Part shown: positions 1-7,518 of the stretch, piece by piece | Layout of the letters: each line of letters starts with the position of its first letter | Position numbering within the stretch: position 1 is the first letter of the stretch | DNA from: a virus | Reading direction: 5' to 3' (one strand) | Virus record (IMG/VR): IMGVR_UViG_3300048834_001324 | Location: 1-48,772 of that record | Length of the DNA: 48,772 nucleotides | Translations under genes and position numbers: made by a program | The notes under the pieces: model-generated | What the model was told of the DNA's origin: nothing | The model's input: the letters and a program-made list of their open reading frames with translations, nothing else | Databases searched by the model: none

Positions 1-888
1 ATGAGCAAACAGCTGACCCCAGAGCAAAGATACCACATCGAATGCTGCCACCGGCGCGGTGTTGCGCAGTGCGAGATCGCTAAAGACATCGGCGTTCACA
101 AATCTACGGTCTGCCGTGAATTGAAACGCAATCGCGGTCAACGTGGTTATCGTCATCAGCAAGCCCAACGCAAGGCCGAGGAGCGACGCCTCAATAAACA
201 GCGCCCGCAGATCAGCCCTGAGACCTGGGATGCCATTGAATCGCGTCTCCGCAAGAAGCACAGTCCCGAAGCGATCAGTGGTCGCATGAAGAAGGAAGGC
301 TTGCCGACGGCGAGTCCCGAATGGATTTATCAGCATATCTATGCGGACAAGCGCAAGGGCGGCGATCTGCACTTGTCGTTGGTCAGCCAAAAGCCCCGTC
401 GCAAGCGGGCGGGAAGCTACGACAGGCGCGGCCAGATCGAGAACAAGACCAGTATTGACCAGCGTCCGGCGCTGGTGGATGAGTTGACGCGGATTGGCGA
501 TGGCGAGATCGATTTGGTCATCGGCCAGGGCCACCGTTGTCCGATCCTGACCTTCACCGAAAGGAAGAGTGGTGTCTTTTTGGCGCGCTTGCTCTCCCGC
601 AAATCAGCCCCAGAGGTGGCGGCGGCCGTGATCGAGATGTTGCGCCCTTACCAAGAGCACCTCTTCACTTTGACCTCCGACAACGGAAAGGAATTCGCCC
701 ACCATCAAGACATCGCGGCGGCGTTGGGATGTGACTATTACTTCGCCCATCCCTACAGCAGCTGGGAGCGCGGACGCAACGAGAATGCCAACGGAAGATT
801 GCGGCGCTACTTTCCCAAGCGGATGTCCTTCGTCCATCTCACGCAAAGGGGAAACACACGCACGCGCGAGCACGGGTTAAGCCAATGA
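1..888 (+). pseudogene. IS30-family transposase, C-terminally truncated
   Basis: The 295-residue product has the IS30 layout. An N-terminal helix-turn-helix (about residues 5-45, with EIAKDIGVHKSTVCREL) is followed by a DDE catalytic domain. Visible catalytic residues are D171 (in EIDLVIG), D227 (in TSDNGKEF) and E261 (in NENANG). The normal tryptophan of the GDWE motif is glycine (GDGEID). After FPK at about residue 273 the protein leaves the family: the usual C-terminus with an NxRPRKxLGYxTP-type motif, about 45-50 residues, is missing and replaced by an unrelated Arg/Thr-rich tail. It is therefore probably inactive. It lies outside the phage late operon and most likely marks flanking host DNA or old IS debris at the left edge. 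The window starts on its ATG, so upstream context is unseen. Confidence 0.85.
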
Positions 889-1027
889 GCCGATAAGCCT
901 GGAAAATAGGCGAAAATCCAGTGAGCCGACATAGCAAACAATGATTGGAAAAGTTAATTTTCACGCGCGCAATATATGATATAACCCAAAAGCATACCTT
1001 TTCTATGAACCATAACCAATAGTTATA

Positions 1028-1121
1028 CCTTGTAAAATCACAACAAACCCTAAGCCTAACTCGATAGAACGTTTATTCTGTTGTGTTAAGCCAAAGTGCA
1101 GGAACGCCTTATTTTACAAGG
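1028..1121. repeat. Nested inverted repeat
   Basis: CCTTGTAAAAT at 1028-1038 is matched perfectly by ATTTTACAAGG at 1111-1121. Immediately inside it CACAACA (1039-1045) is matched by TGTTGTG (1079-1085). The 94-bp unit could form a long bulged hairpin and resembles a small non-autonomous mobile element or a structured boundary element. No target duplication was recognised. Confidence 0.5.
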
Positions 1122-1291
1122 GGGTAGGGGTATTTTAGTGGGTGGGATATCGGTCACTTTCCAGATGGTTTTTTGCGGTGATTTTGGCGTTATTTTTGGC
1201 CTGTTTTTGTGGTGTATTTTTGGCGTTTTTGGTGTGTTTTGACGGGGTGATTCTTTCACGCTGTGCTTATTTCTGTGCTGTTACTTTGGTA

Positions 1292-1319
1292 TTGTGTTGT
1301 ATTGATTATGGTTTATACT
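1292..1319 (+). promoter_or_regulatory. Possible promoter for the terminase genes
   Basis: TTGTGT (1292-1297), a 16-bp spacer and TATACT (1314-1319) form a moderate sigma70-like promoter. Transcription would begin about 13 bp before the small-terminase start codon. The -35 box is weak and the local T/G richness makes chance matches likely. Confidence 0.35.
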
Positions 1320-1338
1320 TATGCGTGGGGGTGTTTTT

Positions 1339-1782
1339 ATGGGTAGATTATCGAGGGTGAAGCGTTCTTTGGGTGACATTGGTTTGGTTGACCGGTCATT
1401 GTTATCGTCTCGTCAGCATCAGGTATTGTCTCGTCAGTTGTCGGAGGTTCGCGCGGCATTGGCGGTGATAACAGAGTGTATTGAGTGTCGTGATGAGGAT
1501 GCGTTGTCTGGTGGCAGTGTGGTTTCGATTCGCAAGCGGTCGACGACGCGGATGAATGAGGTGTCTGCGTTGCGTGAGTTGCACGAGTTGGAGCGTGCGT
1601 ATGTGGGTTTGAATGTGAAGGCACCGGAGCAGGGTCAGAGTGAGTCTTCGATTGCGGTATTGGTGATGAATCAGCCGGATGGTTATACGCCGCCGGATGC
1701 CGAGGCATTGTCTTTATCTGACGGTGTGGCGGTGGATTTTGAGGAAGGGGCGGTGGTGAATGATGGCGAATCGTCTGTTTGA
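1339..1782 (+). CDS. Putative terminase small subunit
   Basis: The 147-residue product starts at ATG 1339, preceded at good spacing by a GGGGGTG ribosome binding site; an ATG six codons upstream is less well placed. It is helical and charged in the first 100 residues (QLSEVRAALAVITEC, ELERAYVGLNV) with an acidic tail. No family motif was recognised. The role is inferred from position: it overlaps the start of the large terminase by 23 bp, the usual place for the DNA-recognition subunit that loads phage DNA for packaging. The coding strand is unusually G+T rich, unlike later genes. Confidence 0.55.
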   Translation: MGRLSRVKRSLGDIGLVDRSLLSSRQHQVLSRQLSEVRAALAVITECIECRDEDALSGGSVVSIRKRSTTRMNEVSALRELHELERAYVGLNVKAPEQGQSESSIAVLVMNQPDGYTPPDAEALSLSDGVAVDFEEGAVVNDGESSV

Positions 1783-3436
1783 TGTTCGTGAGAGCGGCGA
1801 GTTGCGATTGAACTTCCACAAGTATCAGTGGCAGGCGATGTTTTCTTGTGCGCGGCATACGTATTTATTGAAGGGTTGGCGTGCTGGGTTTTCGAGTTTT
1901 GCGCCGTTTTGGTTAAAGCAGGAGATGACGCGGTGTGGGCCTGGCAATCCGGCGTTGCGTTATGCGGTGATTGCGCCTACGTTGTCGGGCATGAAAGAGG
2001 GCTTGTTGCCGGAGATGGTTCGTGTTTTTGTGGACTATTTGAAGTTGGCTACGCACAACAAGAACAAGAACGAGATGACGATCACGCCGGCGGGTGATGT
2101 GAAGTTGTGGGGTCATCGCCAGAAGGAACGGACGGTTATTTCTTTTTGTTATGCGGAGAATCCAGAGTCTTTTGCTTCGATGACGGCTTTGGGGTTTGTG
2201 GCGGACGAGATCGGCCAGACGGGCTTTAAGCTGGAGTCGTTTCGTACGATGTTGGCGCGTATGGGCACAACATCGGGGCAAGTGGCACCTGGCAATATTT
2301 CGCCTGACCTGATGGCGATGGGCTTTCCGAAGAATTTGCCGTCAGGAAGGCTGTTGGCGGGCTCGACGGTTTACCAGTTGGGCTGGCTGGAGGATATTTA
2401 CAACGAGTGGCGCGCGACTTATGCGGAGCGTATGCGCGAGTGGCGCGCGGTGTATCAGGAAGCCGAGAGCGACGAGGAGCGCCTCGTATTGCGAGAGCGC
2501 TATCGCGCATTAGCGTTTCGCGGCATGGTTCATCGCAAGACGCATTTCATTAGGTTTGACTCGACGGCGAATCCGACTTACAACAAAGAGGATTACGAAG
2601 CTGATCGAAAGTCTTTGCCAAAATGGTTCTTCGACATGAAGTTCCGTGCGATTTTTCGCAAGCCTGCCGGTGCGATTTTTGAAGGATGGGAACCTTCGCG
2701 TCATGTTGTGGCACCGTTCGAGATTCCCGAGAGCTGGCCAAGAGAGGTTGCCATTGATTTTGGCAAGCGTAATTTTTATGCGACGTTCTGGGCATGGGAT
2801 AAAGAGCGCGACCGGCATTTCCTGTATCAGAGCTATCACGATTCGCAGAAGAGCAACGAGGAGCGCGCCGAGGAGATATTGCGGCTGGAGCCTGATATTT
2901 CATGGTGCGTTGCCGGACAGGTCGCAGAGAGCGACGCGCGCGTCGAGCTGGCACTGGGCGGCATACCGGCCATACCTCCGTTGTATCGGCCAGTGTGGGA
3001 AGGCATTCATGCATTGGGCGCAATGATAAGCCAAGACAAGATATTCGTGTTCCGTGGCGCTTGCCCTGGAATTGAGGACGAGTTCAAAAGCTACGCGAGA
3101 CCAGTTGACGATCAAGGCCAAGTCAAATTGGACGCAGACCCCGTGAACAAAGAAACCTACCACTGGATAGATTCGGCAAGATATCGCGCCACATGGCGAG
3201 GCCGCAGACTTGCGCACGGCGTGGTCAGCGCACCACGCAAAAGCCGGAAAGTCGAGGCTGAAGAGCGCGCCGTTGCCAAAGCAACCGGCAGACCGCGCGA
3301 CGTGCCAATACTGAACGAAGCACAGCAAATATCACATATCGCCGCCACGAGACCGATGACACCGGCAGGCGCGATACGATTCGAGCGCTACGGACTCAGA
3401 GACGAAGGCTGCTATGAACCACACCTCGATATTTAG
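1760..3436 (+). CDS. Terminase large subunit (packaging ATPase-nuclease)
   Basis: The 558-residue product drives DNA into the prohead and cuts the concatemer. The N-terminal ATPase has a deviant Walker A around residues 38-47 (KGWRAGFSSF), where the lysine sits at the front of the loop as in lambda gpA (KSARVGYSK). The Walker B is LGFVADE at about residues 142-148. The C-terminal RNase-H-like nuclease begins with EVAIDFG at about residue 329, giving the first metal-binding Asp, and HWIDSARYRATW further on may hold another. Two ATGs (1760 and 1763) follow a GGAAGGGG ribosome binding site inside the small-terminase gene. Base composition changes along the gene: the first half is G+T rich, the last third C+A rich. 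Confidence 0.85.
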   Translation: MMANRLFDVRESGELRLNFHKYQWQAMFSCARHTYLLKGWRAGFSSFAPFWLKQEMTRCGPGNPALRYAVIAPTLSGMKEGLLPEMVRVFVDYLKLATHNKNKNEMTITPAGDVKLWGHRQKERTVISFCYAENPESFASMTALGFVADEIGQTGFKLESFRTMLARMGTTSGQVAPGNISPDLMAMGFPKNLPSGRLLAGSTVYQLGWLEDIYNEWRATYAERMREWRAVYQEAESDEERLVLRERYRALAFRGMVHRKTHFIRFDSTANPTYNKEDYEADRKSLPKWFFDMKFRAIFRKPAGAIFEGWEPSRHVVAPFEIPESWPREVAIDFGKRNFYATFWAWDKERDRHFLYQSYHDSQKSNEERAEEILRLEPDISWCVAGQVAESDARVELALGGIPAIPPLYRPVWEGIHALGAMISQDKIFVFRGACPGIEDEFKSYARPVDDQGQVKLDADPVNKETYHWIDSARYRATWRGRRLAHGVVSAPRKSRKVEAEERAVAKATGRPRDVPILNEAQQISHIAATRPMTPAGAIRFERYGLRDEGCYEPHLDI

Positions 3437-3450
3437 GCGTGGACAGGAGT

Positions 3451-3515
3451 GCTCAAATCCAACATAATGTTGAATTTGGAGGGCGTCCAAAACGGAATTT
3501 AATTCCGATTTGAGC
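3451..3515. other. Cloverleaf-like intergenic structure
   Basis: A closing stem GCTCAAATC (3451-3459) / GATTTGAGC (3507-3515) surrounds three consecutive small hairpins: CAACAT-a-ATGTTG (3460-3472), TTGGA-gggcg-TCCAA (3476-3490) and GGAATT-t-AATTCC (3494-3506). The outer stem continues imperfectly on both sides (AGGA/TCCT). The whole lies between the terminase stop and the portal promoter. There is no U-tract, so it is not a plain terminator. It may be a structured RNA or a palindromic repeat element. Confidence 0.55.
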
Positions 3516-3561
3516 CTTCCTTTCGCCGTGCGACTATGCCAAAAATAACGCCGCACTCTTA

Positions 3562-3591
3562 TTGACATTGTGAATAGCGGAGCGTTATAAT
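3562..3591 (+). promoter_or_regulatory. Strong sigma70-type promoter upstream of portal
   Basis: A perfect TTGACA (3562-3567), an 18-bp spacer and a perfect TATAAT (3586-3591) point rightward. Transcription would start at about 3598, just after the upstream GTG candidate start at 3597, so translation from ATG 3624 is more likely. This makes the head genes a separate transcription unit from the terminase. Confidence 0.75.
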
Positions 3592-3623
3592 CATCAGTGG
3601 AATCTATCCGCCAACGGCAGCCT

Positions 3624-5225
3624 ATGGCAGAAAGCGCACTCCCGAAGAAGAAGCGGGGGCGGCCTCGCAATGAAGAGCGCCTGGACATGGCGCAAGAGTA
3701 CACGTCCGGCCAGTCAGGCTCTTTTTACTCTGGCGTGTCGTCGTTCGCCGATTTGCAACGGCTGCACGGCAGCGTGGATGACATAGACATTACACTGGGA
3801 TGGGAAGCAAAGGATCGGATGGACAACGATCCGAACATTGCGGCGGCTTTGAGTACTCGCGCATTGGGCGCGACTTCGAGGTCGATTGAGGTCGTTCCGG
3901 CACCGGCGGCGCTTTTTCGTTCTGACAGTGACGAGCGCAAGGCCGATGAGGTCGCAGCGTTTATCCGCCGTTGCGTGGTGTATTTGGGTCAGTCTCATCG
4001 CGACCTGAATCTCACCGCCTATCAGCTCTTGAGGAGTGCGCTCAAGGTCGGGCATTCCAAAGCCGAGATATGCACGGATTTGGCGCATGGCGGCATAGAT
4101 AATCTGAAACGCGTTCCAATAAAAGTCAAAAGCAAAGACCGCAACAATTCTTGTTTTGTGGTGGACAGGCAAAACAATATCGTTGGGATTGCAGGTTACA
4201 CCGGAACCTATGGCAAGGACTATGGCAGTCCTTACGCCTTGCCGAGCGTGAAGATGCACGGCACGATGCCATTCGGTGCGCTAAGCGACGGATGGAAGCT
4301 GATCGACCGCTCTAAATGGTTAATCGTGACGAACCAAGCACCTGACAGCGATTCCCCGTTAGGCCAAAGCTTGCTGCGTGCGGTCTATACGGCTTATCGC
4401 AACAAGCGCGACGCATGGGTGATGTGGCTCAAGTCGCTTGACAATACCGCTCAGGGGATGGACGTTTTCGAGCTGCCCGAGCATTCTTACAATACGGACA
4501 CCTACCCGCTCGTGAATGGCGTGCCTGACACCAGCGGCGAAAAGGTGCCGATGGCGACGGCGGTTATGGACGGTCTAAAGTATGCGCGGCAGGCGGGTAT
4601 CTTTGTGCATCCTCATACCGGCAGGCATTCGAGAGTGCATTCGTCAGCCAGTGGTGATCCGTTCCTCTCGATGTTCAATTTCTGCGATTCTCAGATTGCA
4701 ATCGGTATTTTGATGCAGACATTGGCGACCGGAACCGACCGCCACATGGCGCGTGCGGCGGGGCAGGTGCATCAAGATGTATTGGATTTAGCGCACCGTC
4801 ATGACCGCGCTTTGATTGAAAACAGCATTACGCGCGATCTATTCGCGCCATTGATCAAGGCGAATTTTCCGAAAGACTACTGGCATCTTACGCCGTCGGC
4901 TTCGTTTGGTAAGGTGGAGTTACAGGATTTCGCGGCATGGGCGACGGCGCTTTCCAAGCTGGCGCAGTCGGGGCTGATACTGCCGTCACAGTTCGCGTAT
5001 ATCTGGTCTATCCTCGGGCTGCCGCAAGGCGACTTGAAGGAACTGCAAGAGCAGGTTGCGCGCGACAAAGCCGTGATCGAAGAGATTATGGAGCCGGAGA
5101 TTGACGCCATGACCGGCGAAAAGAAGCCCAGTCAGGCCGCGCGCTATATGCCGCAGGAAGTCGGCAAGCGCATGACGCGCAATGCGGGCGCACAAATCGC
5201 TTCGAGAGCGGGGAGTGAGCTGTGA
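3624..5225 (+). CDS. Portal protein, DUF935/Mu gp29-like
   Basis: The 533-residue protein forms the portal ring through which DNA enters and leaves the head. The middle has the DUF935 pattern, with DITLGWEAKDRMDNDPNIAAAL near residue 50, KWLIVTNQAPDSDSPLGQSL near residue 230 and a C-terminal region rich in QIAIGILMQTLATG and AHRHDRALIENSITRDLFAPLI. The start at ATG 3624 fits the promoter just upstream; GTG 3597 would be at or before the transcript start. The N-terminus is lysine/arginine rich and contains KKKRGRPRN, an AT-hook-like motif not normally expected in a portal. The stop codon overlaps the next start (GTGA). Confidence 0.8.
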   Translation: MAESALPKKKRGRPRNEERLDMAQEYTSGQSGSFYSGVSSFADLQRLHGSVDDIDITLGWEAKDRMDNDPNIAAALSTRALGATSRSIEVVPAPAALFRSDSDERKADEVAAFIRRCVVYLGQSHRDLNLTAYQLLRSALKVGHSKAEICTDLAHGGIDNLKRVPIKVKSKDRNNSCFVVDRQNNIVGIAGYTGTYGKDYGSPYALPSVKMHGTMPFGALSDGWKLIDRSKWLIVTNQAPDSDSPLGQSLLRAVYTAYRNKRDAWVMWLKSLDNTAQGMDVFELPEHSYNTDTYPLVNGVPDTSGEKVPMATAVMDGLKYARQAGIFVHPHTGRHSRVHSSASGDPFLSMFNFCDSQIAIGILMQTLATGTDRHMARAAGQVHQDVLDLAHRHDRALIENSITRDLFAPLIKANFPKDYWHLTPSASFGKVELQDFAAWATALSKLAQSGLILPSQFAYIWSILGLPQGDLKELQEQVARDKAVIEEIMEPEIDAMTGEKKPSQAARYMPQEVGKRMTRNAGAQIASRAGSEL

Positions 5226-5359
5226 GCAAGGCCGAGAAGATGATTCTGATGTTGATCGTGCGTTTGGCCGGTGCTATGGCGCGCGGGAATTTTGCTAAAA
5301 TACAAACCGTTGCCGCCAGTGTTGCGGACGACGCGCAAAAGATGTACGATATAAGCTGA
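5222..5359 (+). CDS. Small hypothetical protein
   Basis: This 45-residue protein (MSKAEKMILMLIVRLAGAMA at the start) begins at a GTG overlapping the portal stop codon and is preceded by GGGGAG at seven bases, so translation is probably coupled. It is amphipathic with a hydrophobic N-terminal helix. No family was recognised. It sits between portal and protease and is followed by an intrinsic terminator. Confidence 0.5.
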   Translation: MSKAEKMILMLIVRLAGAMARGNFAKIQTVAASVADDAQKMYDIS

Positions 5360-5406
5360 CAATTGAATATAACTTGGGACTGACTGCGTTTTATCGCAAG
5401 CCCATC

Positions 5407-5464
5407 GCCCGACATTTCTCGTATCGCCGCTTAGAGCGGACTGCGAAGAATGTCGGGCTTTTTT
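5407..5464 (+). terminator. Rho-independent terminator inside the head gene cluster
   Basis: GCCCGACATT (5407-5416) pairs perfectly with AATGTCGGGC (5449-5458), followed directly by TTTTTT. The long loop contains its own hairpin CCGCT-tag-AGCGG (5427-5439). It ends 15 bp before the protease/scaffold start codon, so it should reduce or attenuate transcription from portal into the capsid genes. Confidence 0.75.
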
Positions 5465-5479
5465 GTTTGGAGTTTTGGC

Positions 5480-6574
5480 ATGGAACCGAGCGAGTTTCCG
5501 ACAATACGGCGCACCGGCATCATCTTCAGACCGGGTGATTACGGAGCGAAGGGATCTTATACGGACGCCGATATCGAGGCGATGGCGGGGGATACCCCGC
5601 TGCCTATCCGTATGGGGCACCACGACACGCTTATCGAGCGTGCCAACCGCATGGGCGTATGTCACCGGACTTTCGTGGGGTTTGATGCTGCTGGGGAAAA
5701 AGTACTCATGGGCGAATGGGACGAGCCGGAGCCATTGGCTCAGCTATTAGCCGGAGTGCCTAAGACGGTTAGTGCGGAAATTGACTTGAAGACAAAGCGG
5801 CCTTTCGCTTTGGCACTTGAGGTCAATCCTCATATCGAAGGTGCCGCGTTTTTTGATGCCGTGGATCGAGCCTATGCGCAGTTCAGTAAAGGCGAGGACG
5901 TGACGCCAATCGAAGTAAAAAACAGCTTACAGGAGCAGGAAGACATGAGTACTCAGGAAACGGTATCAACAGAGCAGGCAAAGCCGTCTTTGCTGGATTC
6001 AGTGAAGGCATTTTTCAAGAGCGCGCCCGCCGAGGACGTGGCAGAGTTCGAGAGCGCGTTGGCTCAGGCCAAGACGGGCAAGACGGCGCGCGAGATTGAG
6101 TTAGAGGCGCAGGTCGCTCAGTTCGAGAAGTCCATCGAGGAAATGACTGCCGCAAAAGTGCATCAGGCCAACGAGGACGCACGGCGCGAAGCCGCCGAGT
6201 TTGCCGACGGTTTGGTGACGGATGGGCGTATCGAAGCCAAAGGCAACGATGCTTATAACACGGCGATTGCACTCTTTTCAGTCGCGCGCGAATACGACAA
6301 GAGTAAGCCAGAATTGGCGTGTTTTAGCGAAGAGTTTCGTTCCGCCGACTTTGACGCGCGTGGTGCAGTGAAAGCGGTTTACGAATCGCTGCCCAAGTTC
6401 GTCAATGGCGAGCAGGTCAGCGACCATGACCCGACCAAAGGCGCGGCTGCCATGTTTGAGCAGGAAGAGTCTACCGTCATTGACCCCGAAAGCCAGAAGG
6501 TCATTGCCTACAACAAGGAAGCAGCGGACAAGATCGTCGAGGCGAGGTTAAAAGCATCGGCTTCGCGCCCGTAA
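5480..6574 (+). CDS. Prohead protease with C-terminal scaffold, Mu gpI-like
   Basis: The 364-residue product has two parts. The N-terminal 130 residues (RRTGIIFRPGDYG, PIRMGHHDT, SAEIDL) match the general shape of Mu-type head maturation proteases, with a candidate catalytic His in the MGHHDT segment. The rest is a highly charged, coiled-coil-like scaffold (EIELEAQVAQFEKSIEEM) ending in EARLKASASRP. The start at ATG 5480 is preceded by TTTGGAG; the frame is open 30 bp further upstream, but that start would lie inside the terminator stem. It precedes decoration and major capsid genes, as in Mu-like heads. Confidence 0.7.
   Translation: MEPSEFPTIRRTGIIFRPGDYGAKGSYTDADIEAMAGDTPLPIRMGHHDTLIERANRMGVCHRTFVGFDAAGEKVLMGEWDEPEPLAQLLAGVPKTVSAEIDLKTKRPFALALEVNPHIEGAAFFDAVDRAYAQFSKGEDVTPIEVKNSLQEQEDMSTQETVSTEQAKPSLLDSVKAFFKSAPAEDVAEFESALAQAKTGKTAREIELEAQVAQFEKSIEEMTAAKVHQANEDARREAAEFADGLVTDGRIEAKGNDAYNTAIALFSVAREYDKSKPELACFSEEFRSADFDARGAVKAVYESLPKFVNGEQVSDHDPTKGAAAMFEQEESTVIDPESQKVIAYNKEAADKIVEARLKASASRP
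5945..6574 (+). CDS. Candidate nested scaffold protein (internal in-frame start)
   Basis: Inside the protease gene, ATG 5945 (MSTQETVSTEQ) is preceded by AGGAGCAGGAAG at correct spacing. It would produce a 209-residue protein equal to the C-terminal coiled-coil part. Mu (I/Z) and lambda (C/Nu3) make their scaffolds by the same in-frame nested arrangement. Translation from this start is inferred from the ribosome binding site and that precedent. Confidence 0.55.
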   Translation: MSTQETVSTEQAKPSLLDSVKAFFKSAPAEDVAEFESALAQAKTGKTAREIELEAQVAQFEKSIEEMTAAKVHQANEDARREAAEFADGLVTDGRIEAKGNDAYNTAIALFSVAREYDKSKPELACFSEEFRSADFDARGAVKAVYESLPKFVNGEQVSDHDPTKGAAAMFEQEESTVIDPESQKVIAYNKEAADKIVEARLKASASRP

Positions 6575-6608
6575 TCCGCAAAAATAAAACTACAGAGAGG
6601 ATATTCAC

Positions 6609-7475
6609 ATGACACGCACTTCCAGCACGCTAAGCCGTCAGCCTGGCATTGTAGAGCAAAGCTCCTTGCGTCACAACTCGGGGCGACAAATTGATTGGGC
6701 AAACGTCGCAGAATCGCGCCGCGAGTCTGCCGAGACCGTGAAGATCAACGGCGCAAAAGCCGCCGGTGTGACTTCGCTAACCGTGGACGCACTACCTATC
6801 GCATTGGCAAGAGATACCTTCTTGAAGTTTGGCACCTATGCGCCCGTCAATGTCACACTCAACGACGCCTCGGTAACTGCGGGGGATACTTCGATCACGG
6901 TCGCTGCACTGTCGGGGCCGCTTCCGGTTGGTGCGGTTCTCAACTTCACGGGCGGCACCAATGCCGAGGTCGCCATCGTAGCTACAGCAGCTGCTGCTGG
7001 TGCGACGACCATTGCAGTCGAGGCTTTGGATGGAACCATCACCAATACCAAAGTTGCGGCGTGGCCGGGTGGTACAATCGGCGCACGCGTTACCGCCGAT
7101 GCCGCTGCTGGCGCGACGACGCTCACGGTGGACGAGACGCAGTTCCCGATCGCTGATGACGCAGAGGCGACTTACGGCGGCACTGGCAAGAAGGCGATCA
7201 AAGCGCTCACCGTCATGGCGCAGCTTTCGAGTGGCAAGTTAATTCCTCGTGCGGACGTGACCGGCGCGGAGGTTTCGACGTGCATCATCGAAAGCGCCGC
7301 TGCCGAAGATGACACTTCAGTGTCGGGTTATGGATGCCTGACTGGTGGCGCGCTTTATGAAAACTTGCTGCCGGACGCATCGAGTGGAAGTATTTCCAGC
7401 ACCTACAAAACTGAACTGGTGGCTGCTGGGTGCAGTTTTGCCTTTGAGCAGTATGGAGACAATACCACATCGTAA
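6609..7475 (+). CDS. Putative head decoration protein
   Basis: The 288-residue product starts after a GAGAGGAT ribosome binding site and sits between scaffold and major capsid genes, the usual place of a decoration protein. Two to three similar modules of about 55 residues are visible (AGVTSLTVDALPIAL, AGDTSITVAALSGPLPVG, AGATTLTVDETQFPIADD), each an alanine/threonine-rich beta-type segment. The C-terminal 100 residues (KKAIKALTVMAQLSSGKLIPR onward) form a separate domain. No enzymatic motif is visible. Attachment to the capsid exterior is inferred from position and composition. Confidence 0.55.
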   Translation: MTRTSSTLSRQPGIVEQSSLRHNSGRQIDWANVAESRRESAETVKINGAKAAGVTSLTVDALPIALARDTFLKFGTYAPVNVTLNDASVTAGDTSITVAALSGPLPVGAVLNFTGGTNAEVAIVATAAAAGATTIAVEALDGTITNTKVAAWPGGTIGARVTADAAAGATTLTVDETQFPIADDAEATYGGTGKKAIKALTVMAQLSSGKLIPRADVTGAEVSTCIIESAAAEDDTSVSGYGCLTGGALYENLLPDASSGSISSTYKTELVAAGCSFAFEQYGDNTTS

Positions 7476-7518
7476 GACGGGGCGTGCCCCTCATAAAATC
7501 CAGTAAAAAAGGAAAGCT

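Larger units (their letters stand above)
889..1338. other. Non-coding left-edge region
   Basis: This 450-bp stretch has no convincing gene. The only longer frame (from 1142) is a Phe/Leu/Cys-rich product of a T/G-rich strand without a ribosome binding site. The region holds several inverted repeats (ATAAC/GTTAT at 1012-1026 and a nested pair at 1028-1121) and then becomes strongly G+T rich up to the first phage gene. The prophage left boundary is probably here, but no attachment core can be identified because the opposite boundary is outside the window. Confidence 0.5.

Noticed and set aside
1142-1360. Hydrophobic 72-residue frame upstream of the terminase
   Set aside because: Phe/Leu/Cys content follows from the T-rich strand, there is no ribosome binding site, and it overlaps the promoter and start of the small terminase.
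1337-1858. Pro/His-rich minus-strand frame
   Set aside because: It is complementary to the G+T-rich small terminase gene and reflects composition only.
5360-5479. Riboswitch upstream of the protease/scaffold gene
   Set aside because: The structure is explained by a branched intrinsic terminator, and no known aptamer motif was seen.
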